Source: Amoebophrya sp. A120
Taxonomy: Eukaryota; Sar; Dinophyceae; Syndiniales; Amoebophryaceae
Direction: 5' to 3'
NCBI GenBank assembly: GCA_905178155.1
Contig: CAJINV010000006.1
Location: 1,964,230 to 2,028,229, forward strand
DNA: 64,000 nucleotides
The notes beneath the pieces are model-generated. The model ran no database searches, was not told the DNA's origin, and saw nothing but the letters and a program-made list of their open reading frames with translations. This document shows positions 44,001 through 53,115 of this stretch, piece after piece. Each line of letters opens with the position of its first letter. The first letter of the stretch is position 1. Position numbers and translations under genes: made by a program.

Positions 44001-45643
44001 TGTCTTGCATGATTGCGACTAGTACCAGTCTTTTGCACAGGATAGCAGGTGATGTCCGACGACTTGACTGTGCTGGAAAATATCAACTGTAAAAATGTCT
44101 CGGTCTGGAAAAATCCAACTTGTCATGCTAAATCCGAATCATGTAAAAATCTGCGTTGCATGATTACCAAAAGCTGTCCACTTTTGACCTAATCGAGAGG
44201 CAGCTTCTCATGCAGAACAGGCATGATAGAACTCTCACAGAATCTGTCATGCTATGTCCTGCATACCAGACCTCATGGGTCATGGAAAACCTGCATGACA
44301 AGTCTAGCACTCTTCCAGACCCAGACACTTTTACATTTGATAGAAAACAAACACGTGCTAATCGTCGAAGACATTATTGACACGGGTAACACTATGCAAA
44401 AAAAAAAACGCCTAACGTGTGAGTCTGTGATGCAGAAAATGCAAAACAGGTGCTAATATTACGCTTGTCATGCCCGAAGACAACCATGAAGAGTCTTCTT
44501 TTCATGTGTTTCTTCTCCTCGACGAAGGCACGCATGACAAGTTTTCTCTGTCATGTGGAGAAAATTTGTGATGCTGTCAGCCAAAGGAAGTGGAAGCTAC
44601 ACGAACACAGTTTTTTTTCTTGGATAAGCACCCTGACTAAATTTGTCGAGCACTTAAAGTCGTTTTCTCCGAAGACCATCAAAGTTATGGCGTTCTCAAA
44701 TGTTACATTCTCAACTGTTACATGAATTTGCGATGCAAGAATGGCAAAAGTGAAAGGAAGGACCTTGCGCGTCTTGCATGACAGGTTTGGCACAGATTGT
44801 CAGCCTGTGTGGCCGTCTGGGAATTTGTCATGCGAAGCAGCTTGATGGCGTCGATGGTCAAGGCAATTTTGCATGACAAATTCATGTAACAGTTGAGAAT
44901 GTAACAATTGAGAATCCCATAAAAGTGGCCAGCTTGTTATGGAAGCGACCTCAGGTTTCAAAATTCTCAAAGTTGAAATCATCTGTGATGCCTGAAATGC
45001 GCCGCACAAAATGACTGTATTGCAATGGACGTCGCATCAATGGAGTTTGACTTTTGTGGTGGTCCTTCTACTAGTTAATAACTGGAATCGGGCTGCTGAT
45101 TAGCCTGATAGAAGGGCTGCACCTCGTAGTTGCATTAAACAGCATGACAGACGTGCTTTAAGACGTGCAGCCCGGCGGGAAGAAATTTGTCATGTCGTGT
45201 CGACTAATCAAAAAAAAAAAAAAGTCCCGTGCGAGTTGTCGCATCTACTAGGAACGATGTCAACTTTGAGAATTTGAAACCTGAGGCAGCTCCTTCCATA
45301 CTTGTTAGAGAAGCGCATCCCGAAGGAGAAGTCCTTTGGGTTCATCGGCGACTTTGTCGGGTTTAGCATTCCGGACCTGTTCATTGTTGGATACTGTCTG
45401 GACTACAACGAGCACTTTCGGGATTTGGACCACGTGTGCGTCATGAACTATGAATTGCAAAAGTATCATACTCGTATAAATTATGCATTACAAATTGCCT
45501 CACCCTCAGCATGATGAGAAAGAAAATTTGTAATGCTGATGCACCTTAAGAAAAAGATGCGTATATGCATGATTGCGATACGAGTATCAGATACTTTTGC
45601 ACAGGATATGAACGGCAGTGGCGTGAAAAAATTTGCGAAGTGA
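41069..45643 (+). CDS. Hypoxanthine-guanine phosphoribosyltransferase
   Basis: This purine-salvage enzyme converts hypoxanthine or guanine plus PRPP to IMP or GMP. ATG 41069 to TGA 45641-45643; the 12 coding segments left after removing 11 introners total 957 nt (318 aa). An N-terminal extension of about 80 Lys/Ser/Thr-rich residues is not typical of the family. The catalytic part follows: [26 protein letters not shown]-like [15 protein letters not shown], the PRPP-binding motif [13 protein letters not shown] (about 44355-44392), [28 protein letters not shown], and a C terminus [15 protein letters not shown]. The acidic pair ED and the DTGNT loop are intact, so activity is expected. Parasites lacking de novo purine synthesis rely on this step; that this organism does is inference. 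An introner sits directly after the PRPP loop. Confidence 0.93.
41304..41597. mobile_element. Introner, family B
   Basis: TSD ACACT/ATACT. Starts TATCAAGTGCAAATATG; right end TATTTGCTTTTGCAATCCATA carries a small insertion. Frame restored. Confidence 0.88.
41684..41904. mobile_element. Introner, family C
   Basis: Perfect TSD GTTTG. TIRs AGTGTCTCAGTCTGAC and GAGACTGAGACACTTTTTTC. Frame restored (QQFVLPKHY). Confidence 0.95.
41961..42222. mobile_element. Introner, family B with A-type terminus
   Basis: Perfect TSD GCGCG. Starts TATGAACTGCAAAAGT, the family A terminus, then GTCTGGGTCTGG; ends ACATTTTTACATTTGATA. Removal rebuilds LPRGLLNDR. Confidence 0.95.
42266..42586. mobile_element. Introner, family E
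   Basis: Perfect TSD TGCAA. Starts TATGGAAGCGTCAGG, ends CCTGACACATCCATA. Frame restored. Confidence 0.95.
42637..43671. mobile_element. Introner, family A, enlarged to 1,035 bp by a foreign insert
   Basis: Perfect TSD GCATT. The left end TATCCACTGCAAAAGTATC and the right end GATACTTTTGCAGTTCATA are normal. About 840 bp between roughly 42785 and 43625 is not A-family sequence. Removal rebuilds [11 protein letters not shown]. Confidence 0.92.
42787..43290. repeat. GAGAGGTGGC / CCCTCTCGCGCCA repeat array
   Basis: Dispersed GAGAGGTNG units on the left oppose tandem CCCTCTCGCGCCA units on the right (about 43217-43285), so the array can fold back on itself. It lies inside the enlarged family A introner. 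Confidence 0.85.
43870..44044. mobile_element. Introner, family A (diverged)
   Basis: Perfect TSD GCAGG. Starts TATGGATTGCAAAACAAG, ends GTCTTTTGCACAGGATA. Frame restored. Confidence 0.93.
44081..44342. mobile_element. Introner, family B
   Basis: Perfect TSD GAAAA. Starts TATCAACTGTAAAAATG, ends ACACTTTTACATTTGATA. Frame restored. Confidence 0.95.
44393..44626. mobile_element. Introner, family H/L, at the PRPP-binding loop
   Basis: TSD AACAC/AGCAC. Starts TATGCAAAAAAAAAAACG, ends CAGTTTTTTTTCTTGGATA. It splits DTGNT from LTKFVEHL; frame restored. Confidence 0.9.
44686..44921. mobile_element. Introner, family G
   Basis: Perfect TSD AAAGT. TIRs AATGTTACATTCTCAACTG and CAGTTGAGAATGTAACAATT. 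Frame restored. Confidence 0.95.
44938..45300. mobile_element. Introner, family E
   Basis: Perfect TSD CTTGT. Starts TATGGAAGCGACCTCAGG, ends CCTGAGGCAGCTCCTTCCATA in two parts of the TIR. Frame restored (VASLLEKRIP). Confidence 0.95.
45449..45608. mobile_element. Introner, family A
   Basis: Perfect TSD TGAAC. Starts TATGAATTGCAAAAG, ends ACTTTTGCACAGGATA. Removal gives the C terminus [14 protein letters not shown] and stop. Confidence 0.94.
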
Positions 45644-45673
45644 CGAGGAGCTTCGGTTGCCAAAAATGGGTGC

Positions 45674-45990
45674 TATGCATTGCAAATATGTAGTCGGGGT
45701 CCTCTGGAAGTAGGAATACGATGCAAGAAGATGAAACTTGTCATGCTAAGAAGTCTGCATCGTGCAAAAATCTGTATTGCAGCTGCGTCATTGCCAGCAA
45801 AAGTTGTGGTCCAGCACTTTTGGCCAAGTGAAGAGGGAGTTTCTCATGCAGGATAGGCACCGTAGAGATCTGCTCACAGAATTCACCGTGCTGGGTCCTA
45901 CATGCCAGGCCCCACGGGTCATGGAAAATTATCCGTGTGACAACAAGTCTTGCAGGTTTCCAGACGTCCAGGGATGATATTTGCATTTGA
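45674..45990. mobile_element. Introner, family B, in the HGPRT 3' untranslated region
   Basis: TSD GGTGC/TGTGC. Starts TATGCATTGCAAATATG, ends GATATTTGCATTTGA. It lies 30 bp after the stop codon. A longer alternative frame is possible, but the C terminus ending at 45643 fits the family. Confidence 0.82.
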
Positions 45991-47735
45991 TGTGCAGTAC
46001 TTATGAAGATGTCCTCCGCGGTTCGTCAACATGACGCACAATTTCTACGTAGATAGAAGAATGGTGCTTCAAACGATCACGTGCATCCACACAGTTCACA
46101 TGCAAAAGGACTACTACAACATGCACTTTTTGAAACAGAGCTACCGCTTGCGGTTGTCAAAAAAGTCAAATTGCAATTGCAACGCAGAAGTCGAAGTAAG
46201 GGACAACGACCGAGGTGGTCATATAGAATTTTCGTGCGGGTCGCATCAAGCAAAGACAATTGATACGACTGTCACGAATAAATGGCCCTGCGTATACTGA
46301 TTTGTTGCGCACTGAAATTGGTTTGAAGATGCTGAGAAGCCGTAAAACAAAATCGGCTTTACATTTTCGTCTTGGATTTCACTTCTGTTCGAACGATCGA
46401 TGACGGAGGTGCGTGAACACCCTGTCTCTCGCCGTCATTGTGGACCTTTTATGAAGAAGTCAGACGTCGTGAGCTACAACTGGAGCTGCTGGTAGGTCGC
46501 TCGGTTAAAATTCAACTCTACTGATTCGGTGTTGATAGAAGTTTTGTTCAGGACGACCCAAGCGGCATTACATGAGGGATGTTGTCGGTATTGTTTGTAC
46601 TTTAATTTTAACAATATCTTTACTTTTTCTTCCACGGAGGATGAGGAATCTCCTCGCTAACGGATTTGTCGTTCCAAGAGCATTTTTACATGCCGTCAAG
46701 CCGTGAATGCACATTCTCTCGGTTCATCTGCGGGCTCTTGTCATGAGTCGTTATGATCAGCAAACGTATGATCCTCTCGGTCTCCTGTATTGTTTGTCTC
46801 CCTCGGTGTATGAAGACTGCGTGCTTTTTGTGTTGTTTTCGGTCTCTACCGGAGCTTCTCGGTATTAATTGTGGGATCGAGTTCGGTCAGAAGATGATAG
46901 AAGGAGCCACTCGCTCCTCAGTGAAAAGTAGAACGTTCATCTGTAGTGCCGTCGAGATTTTATTAAATGCTGCGTTTTTCTGCAGTGTGTGCAAGATGTG
47001 ATTGAGAAATTGATAGACACCCAAAAGGAGCTGCAAAACGCATTTATTCCTTCTCCACCGTACTGTCAACAAACCCACGAATCTACAGCTACCGGACACA
47101 ACAAGATCCACTCTTGTCGTCTGGCACACAACAACTCCTGACCCAATTGTTGACTAACGATAAAAATTTTTGAATCAACCTGTTTGTTAAAACCACCTAC
47201 AGCAACAACCTTCGAGAAGCAGCTACAACAGCTTTATTATTGTTCTCTCTACTTTCCTACACTTACATACATTTTTACGCAGGGACGGCGTACCACTGCT
47301 CGTTCATAAAGTGCAGTCTGCCCTTTTTCATTATCAACTCTAAGGCAGAGGAAAAAAACTTTTGAACCCTCACACGGTTCTTGGGGGGAAAAAAGTGTAG
47401 CGCTGTACTAGACGAAGGAGCAAGGACAGACGAAAGAGCAAGGACGGCGCATCTGAAGAGGAGCAAGAACATCAAGAGCGGAGCCTCTAGTACAAACATC
47501 AAACCGAACAGCGAAGACTTTTGACTACCCGCCGCACGACGTTGGGAGCCCAGCAGGAGGAACTGCCAAGAAAGGTACTACAGCTCCAGCATTTTGGACG
47601 ATCATATTAAAGGAGCAAGAACGTATATTAAAAAACACAACACGACCTACAGCACAACTACACTGTTTTCAGTTGGTCTTCGTGTTCGTTGCGTTAGAGT
47701 TCTTAGTGACGCTTGTTCTTCTAGCGGCGCACGGC
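45991..47735. other. Intergenic region
   Basis: An 89-codon open frame at 46031-46300 has no recognisable domain. The rest is AT-rich with no introner ends or RNA gene seen. Confidence 0.5.
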
Positions 47736-47841
47736 AGTAAGTTTTCTTTGCCCAAACAGCATGACAGACTGCATTTGAGTGCTCCCGAAATTAATATTTA
47801 CATTGCTTGACTTCCGGGTTCTGGTAACGCATACCCCTGGC

Positions 47842-47971
47842 GACAGGTGACCTTGACAGGCGACTTCGACAGGTGGCCTCGACAGGTGACCGCGAGAGGT
47901 GACCTCGACAGGTAACCTCGACAGGTGACCTTGACAGGTGTCCGCGACAGGTGGCCGCGACGGGTGAACGC
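47842..47971 (+). repeat. 13-bp tandem repeat, ten units
   Basis: Consensus GACAGGTGACCTC with single-base variation between units. Confidence 0.93.
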
Positions 47972-47980
47972 TCGCCCTGC

Positions 47981-48280
47981 CTTCCCCCACTTCTAGCGTT
48001 TCGCGCACTAAGCTACTATGCTCGCCCCTGGTGTGAGGCGAGGGGCGGACGCTGTGTGTCCGCCCCGATGCCGAACACCCTTCCCCCACTAGTGCTTCGC
48101 GCACTAAGCCACTATGCGCGCGCCTGGTGTGAGGCGAGGGGCGGACGCTGTCCGCCCCGATGCCGAACACTCTTCCCCCACTAGTGCTTCGCGCAGTAAG
48201 CCACTACGCGCGCGCCTGGTGTGAGGCGAGGGGCGGACGCTGTCTGCCCCGATGCCGAACACCCTTCCCCCACTAGCGCC
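47981..48280 (+). repeat. 92-99 bp tandem repeat, three full units and a partial one
   Basis: Units begin CTTCCCCCAC at 47981, 48080, 48172 and 48264 and end GATGCCGAACAC. Each contains a small hairpin GGGGCGGAC...GTCCGCCCC. Confidence 0.93.
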
Positions 48281-48464
48281 ACTAGGGACGGGCACAAGGC
48301 TCCAGCGTGGGGACCCTGTCCCCACGCTCGGGTGGGCCTTGTTTGTCATGCGCCACGTACAAACTGAGGCTCCAACTGGTATCGGTTTTATGCATCACAA
48401 ATTTTTCGATTTTGCCAATTTCAATTCTGACACTTCCATAAAAATAAAAATCAGCTTCCAGAGG

Positions 48465-50928
48465 ATGGCGGGAAGTACTAAGGCAGCCGACAACTGCTCC
48501 CACGGCGCCGCCGCTAGCAGCATATGCATTGAAAATATATCTGGGTCTGGAAGATTTTTGCAACTTGTATATCATACTAAATCTGAATCATGTAAAAATC
48601 TGTGTTGATGCATGAGTGCCAAAAGCTGTCCACCTCTTCTGACCAAGTTGAGAGCGAGTTTCTGCTCATGCAGGATCATAGGCATGAGCATGACGGAGAC
48701 CTAACAGAATCTGTCATGCTGGGTCCCGCATTCCAGATCTCATGGGTCATCGTCATGCAAGACCAGCATGACAAGTCGTGCAACCTTCCAGACCGAGATC
48801 GGTGTTTGCGCTTGATGCAGCAGTGCTGCGTGCAACTCCCGCCGCCGCTCGTGTTCCCGGCGCGTGCTTGGCACCTTCTATGCACTGCAAAAGTATAATC
48901 GTACTCGTACTAAAAATTGCGTTTATGCATTAAAAAGTTTTTTCTTGAGGCAGATCTGCATTACTAATGCTAAGTCAATTTGTCATGCGATTTCTACTAG
49001 TACAACACTTTTGCAGTTCATACCTTCTCGGGACTCACGTTTCTCCATGATGTGACAACCGGTTCGGTTTTCCTGCAGATTCCGGGGGCCAAAGCCGTCC
49101 GGATGCCGAAGGATTTTTTGGCGAAAGCCGACGGGGAGGTAGTCGAAGAGGAGAACAGCATGATTCCCGCGGACGACACGAAATCTGCGGTGGAAACGGG
49201 TCATATGCATGGCAAATATCTCTGGGTCTGGAAGTAAAGTTGCACTTGCAACTTGTGATGCAAACGCTGGAACAGACAAAGACTTGTGTTGCATGAGCGC
49301 TAAAAAAGCTGCTCATTTTTTGCTGCAATGGCGGGCAGCTTCAGCTTCTCGTCATGCTTGACAGGCATCACGCCGCGTCCTCAAAACCTGTAATGCTTGT
49401 TTTGCGTGCATCAGACACCATTTGGGCGATCATCCGCAAGGTGCATGACAAGCGGGCGCATGTGAAGCAGCACACGAAAGGTACCCGGGACGCGAAGGGT
49501 ACCTAGAACAGAAAAAAGCACACAAAACAGACAAAAAGACGTATGAGCAGAAAAGTTTTTTCTGACAACGCGCAGCATTTGTCTGTCCTGCGCGGAACAT
49601 ACAGCTTTTTTGTATGTGGAGCGGAAGTGGTGTGGCTGTGGTTGAATGTTCATTGTGGCATGCGGAAGACTCGCGCAGAAACGGCGCACCGCGGCTTTGC
49701 GGTTACCACAAGCAGGAGCGCTCGCGCGCGCAGCACAAACTTGGCGCGAAGAAATAGCGCGCGCGCGCGCGTTCGAGGGCAAGGGCAAATAATACGCGGC
49801 ACGCAGCACTTTTTGGCCACTGCTCACATGGACACTCACTCTCGATGGCGTCTGTATTTTTGCTAACAGTCCGTGAGAATGCAGATGACCGAGCGACTGC
49901 CGAATGTGCGTAGTCGTAGTGCGGCGTAGCGCGGCCGCGGCTAAGCGGAACGCCGCGGTGCTAGCGCGGAACCATACAAAACGACGGCGCAGAGGCATTG
50001 TAGGTCCCTTCGCGTCCGGGGGCCCCGGGAAGTCCTGGGGGCCCCGTGCCGGACGGTAGAACCAGTTTCACAAGGGTCCGCCGGGAAAACAGCGGACCAT
50101 AAAACATAACAAATTTGTATGAGAAAGCGATTTAGAGGCGGGGTTTCTTCTAGGACAATTAGGGGCAGGCCCCCTCGTGTCCTGACATACAAATATAATC
50201 TGGGGGGTCTCAGGAATACTGGTTCACATGACTCTTCCAGACCTAGACATAAGTATTTGCATTCGATAGACCAACGGGCAAAAGAACCGAAGCGCGTTTC
50301 GCTGCTGGCGATGGGGCGACAACGGCGGGAAAAAGAGCTGATGGCGCCGGAAGGAAAGAAACAAAGCTCCGAGCAGGACGGCGAGGCATCATCTGCGGCC
50401 TCAAAGGGATGCTCCAAGGAGGACCGGAAACGTCTGGCGGGCATTACTGCGGAGTTTTTGTCCAAACTCGTCTTCACGGAAAGCGAAGACCAACCCAAGA
50501 GCCTCAACGAAATCTTTGGGGAACAAATCTCTAAGGAGCTCGAAACCGGGGCTGCTGATCTCGAGCCCGGGGTGCAGAACGCGAAAGCCGAAAAGGAGGC
50601 TGCAGCAGAAGAAGTAACGAAAACGAAAAACAAGGAAAAGGAAAACTTGGCTCTTATTGCGAACAAACCTGAATCCAAACTTGCTTTTGAGGCTTACCTC
50701 GCTGCTTCCACGGCTCGGGATAATGCTCAGGCGCGTCTCCAGGATGCTACCACAGCATGGAAAAATGCTGCCAAGGCCAAGAAGGAAGAGCTTGGGCTGC
50801 AGAAGCTCACTGAAATCAACATCCTGAAGTTCTTCGCGGAGAACAAAGAGCGTTTTTCGTTGTTCGTGAATACCGTGCTATGGAGTGTAACTAAGCGGTG
50901 GCGGGTCTTCACTTTTTGGCGTAGATGA
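48465..50928 (+). CDS. Unrecognised Ala/Glu/Lys-rich protein
   Basis: Coding segments are the gaps around three introners (48523, 48879, 49204) and total 945 nt (314 aa) from the first ATG after the E relic to TGA. The N terminus is MAGSTKAADNCSHG, followed by an Arg/Ser-rich patch RRRSCSRR. Next comes a more ordered block (LTFLHDVTTGSVFLQIPGA), then a long helical region rich in Ala, Lys and Glu (50280-50880). No domain recognised. It is possible, but unproven, that this gene and the next are one gene joined by an intron between about 50880 and 51180. Confidence 0.65.
48523..48817. mobile_element. Introner, family B
   Basis: Perfect TSD CAGCA. Starts TATGCATTGAAAATATATC, ends GTTTGCGCTTGATG. 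Frame restored. Confidence 0.9.
48879..49022. mobile_element. Introner, family A
   Basis: Perfect TSD CCTTC. Starts TATGCACTG, then CAAAAGTATAATCG; ends ACTTTTGCAGTTCATA. Frame restored. Confidence 0.94.
49204..50268. mobile_element. Introner, family B, enlarged to 1,065 bp
   Basis: TSD GGTCA/GACCA (3/5). The left end TATGCATGGCAAATATCTC and the right end AGTATTTGCATTCGATA are B-type. About 790 bp of unrelated GC-rich sequence with CGCGCG runs lies inside (about 49460-50190). Frame restored. Confidence 0.82.
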
Positions 50929-51180
50929 TAACTAACAATCGTGTTGGCGAAGTAGATACTAGTAGGGACACCGCAGGAGTGCGGTTTTTCATGACCATGA
51001 CATGAAAAAGATGAAGACCACGTTGGTTCGTCTGTGGCTCTAGAAGCAGGTCCCATGATGCTGGATGAAAAGGAAATGCATTCGCTTTATATTTGCGATT
51101 TATATATATAGCCACCGGGGTTTGGCTGGTTTCCTTCGGTTCGATATTAAAGTGGATGTGGAACTACAGACAGCAACTTC

Positions 51181-53115
51181 ATGTTGCGCGAAACAATTTT
51201 ATTCCGCGAAACGACGGAAGGGGAGCTGAAGCTCTATTTCAGCCGACTTACGCGTATGATATTCTTGGCATGGTTTTATTTCGGACGCCTACGACTCCTG
51301 CTGCGCATTTTCTCAGGATACATCTTTAACCTCGACTTGGGCTTCAAGTATGGGATAGCTCTCAAGCGTAACGCTCTCAGCTGTTACATCATGTTTTTTT
51401 TTGTCATGCAAATAAATTACCAGAAGCCGCCACACCCACACGACCGCCGATCGCGGTGATCCGCATGACAAATGCTCGAAGGGCTAAACAGCATCAAGTA
51501 CGTAGATCCGTTCCAAGTTTGTCACGCAAGAAAACGCGCAATCTTCATCCAGCTTTCGCTTTGTTTGCTGTTCTTGCGTCACAACTTCATGTAACAGTTG
51601 AGAGCGTGACATTTGAGAACCCCATATGAAGGACGGCTGGACGTGGGAGAACAAGAGGGACATGGGCTCGCTTTTCGCCGGATACGTGCACCACATCACC
51701 TATGGAAGTGTAGTCAGGCTTGAAATCGACAAAGTTGAAAACCTATCAACTGTAAAAATGTCTGGGTCTGGAAGAATGCAACTTGTGATGCTGCATTTGA
51801 ATTCCAAAAAAATCTGTCTTGCATGAGCAGCAAAGGGAATGCGATTTTTGCTACGCGGAAAGGGCATTTGTCATGCGGCATAGGCATCAAGATGCCCTCA
51901 AAACATCTGTGACGCTAGGGCATGCATCACAGACACCATGGGTCATGCAAAACGTGCATCACAAGTCTCAGAATCTTCCAGACCCAGACACTTTTGCATT
52001 TGATAAAACCTCTGGCTCTGCGTTGCTGCTGCATAAACCGGACACGAATCGGACCAACAGTTTCTAGTCGGCGCATGACAGATTTTCCCGTTGCCGTTAG
52101 CGAGTCTGTCATGCTGTTTAGGGAAACGACGCCCCCTTCTGTCTTGCTGATCAGCGGGGCAATTCTTGACCCTTAGCAGGGCTACAAGCTGCCTCCCTTG
52201 CGTCCTCTGCAATGCAGTCCCTTCCTGTGGTGCATTTTATGCATGGCAGACTATTTCAACTTTGCCGATTTCGGGCCTGAGGCGTCCATATCGTCACGCA
52301 GGATCCTAACATGGACAAAGACAGTGCGTGTTTTGAATGGAAGGGCATTATTATGAGAGTGCACAGCCCCCCCCTCCGCAATAATTCGTCATGCAAAACC
52401 CCAAATCCAGTCGCCGCCTTGTGGCGCTGAGACAGAGGTCGCGGAAACAAAGTGCTTCCTCGCCCACCCCCCGGGGAGGGGATCCTTGTCATGTGGCGCT
52501 GGATGCGGGTGTCCACTACATGATGACGGTGATGATGATGCTGGCACTGTTTGCGTGACAGACTGTGGAAGCCCAAACGCAAACAGTAATATTACATCAG
52601 GCACATAAGAAAATACGGCACGCACATGCTCCACGTGTGCTGGTGTTTGTATTGCTGTTCATGCCATACAAATGCGGGGGAGCGAGGAGGGGTTGTGCAC
52701 TGTCATAACCATGAAAGAAATCGCGCGTGGAGTCGACACATGGGGGCCGCTTGGCAAGATTTGGCGGAGGGGCAAGTCAGACAAGGCGCTTGTGGGCCAG
52801 TACGTTGCGGAGGCGAAGAAGTGGCTGAAGAAGTTCACACCGACGAGCTGGCGCAGGTTCGCCGAGGCCTTCAACTTTGGCTACTTTAGGCAGGGAGCGG
52901 AGCGGATCTTCCTTGTCGTGGAAAGGCTGGCTCGACCGCAAGTGGATGGTGGTCGCGATGTCGGTCTGAATTTCTCCCCGGTGAGAAACGAGGGGGACAT
53001 GGAGCTCGTTTTCGGTGCGTTCCAGAATGAGGTAAAGCGGCGCGACGAAGAACTTCGACAGAACGAAGATGAGCGAGGGCGGGCCCGAGCCCGCGGCGCA
53101 ACTTCCAAACATTGA
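51181..53115 (+). CDS. Unrecognised basic/helical protein with a hydrophobic N-terminal segment
   Basis: ATG 51181 follows an in-frame stop. Three spliced introner sites (51349, 51701, 52352) leave 696 nt, giving 231 aa and ending at TGA 53113-53115. A hydrophobic/aromatic stretch (MIFLAWFYFGRLRLLLRIF) near residues 25-45 could be one membrane segment. The remainder is charged and helical (YVAEAKKWLKKFTPTSWRRF), with an Arg/Glu-rich tail. No family recognised. Confidence 0.65.
51349..51626. mobile_element. Introner, family G
   Basis: TSD TCAAG/TGAAG. Starts TATGGGATAGCTCTCAAGCG; right TIR CAGTTGAGAGCGTGACATT, end CCCCATA. Frame restored. Confidence 0.88.
51701..52290. mobile_element. Introner, family E, host of a nested family B introner
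   Basis: TSD TCACC/TCGTC (3/5). Starts TATGGAAGTGTAGTCAGG, ends CCTGAGGCGTCCATA. It is 590 bp because 51744-52005 is inserted in its left TIR. Frame restored. Confidence 0.88.
51744..52005. mobile_element. Introner, family B, nested inside a family E introner
   Basis: Perfect TSD AAACC duplicated from E-element sequence (51739-51743, 52006-52010). Starts TATCAACTGTAAAAATG, ends ACACTTTTGCATTTGATA. Confidence 0.95.
52352..52707. mobile_element. Introner, family D
   Basis: TSD ATTAT/ACCAT (3/5). Starts TATGAGAGTGCACAGCC, ends GTTGTGCACTGTCATA. Longer than other D copies (356 bp). Frame restored. Confidence 0.85.

Larger units (their letters stand above)
47736..48440. mobile_element. Relic of a family E introner filled with tandem repeats
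   Basis: The right half is intact (ATGCATCACAAATTTTTCG to CTGACACTTCCATA), and at 47742-47795 there is typical E internal sequence (CCCAAACAGCATGACAGACTG). The normal left terminus is missing, and two tandem arrays occupy the middle. Confidence 0.8.

Noticed and set aside
45609-45673. Alternative longer C terminus for HGPRT reading [15 protein letters not shown]
   Set aside because: It needs a junction four bases away from the TSD-defined one; the shorter ending GSGVKKFAK fits the family's C terminus.
46031-46300. 89-codon open frame after the HGPRT gene
   Set aside because: No domain, no clear spliced context, and composition not distinct from its surroundings; noted only in the intergenic entry.
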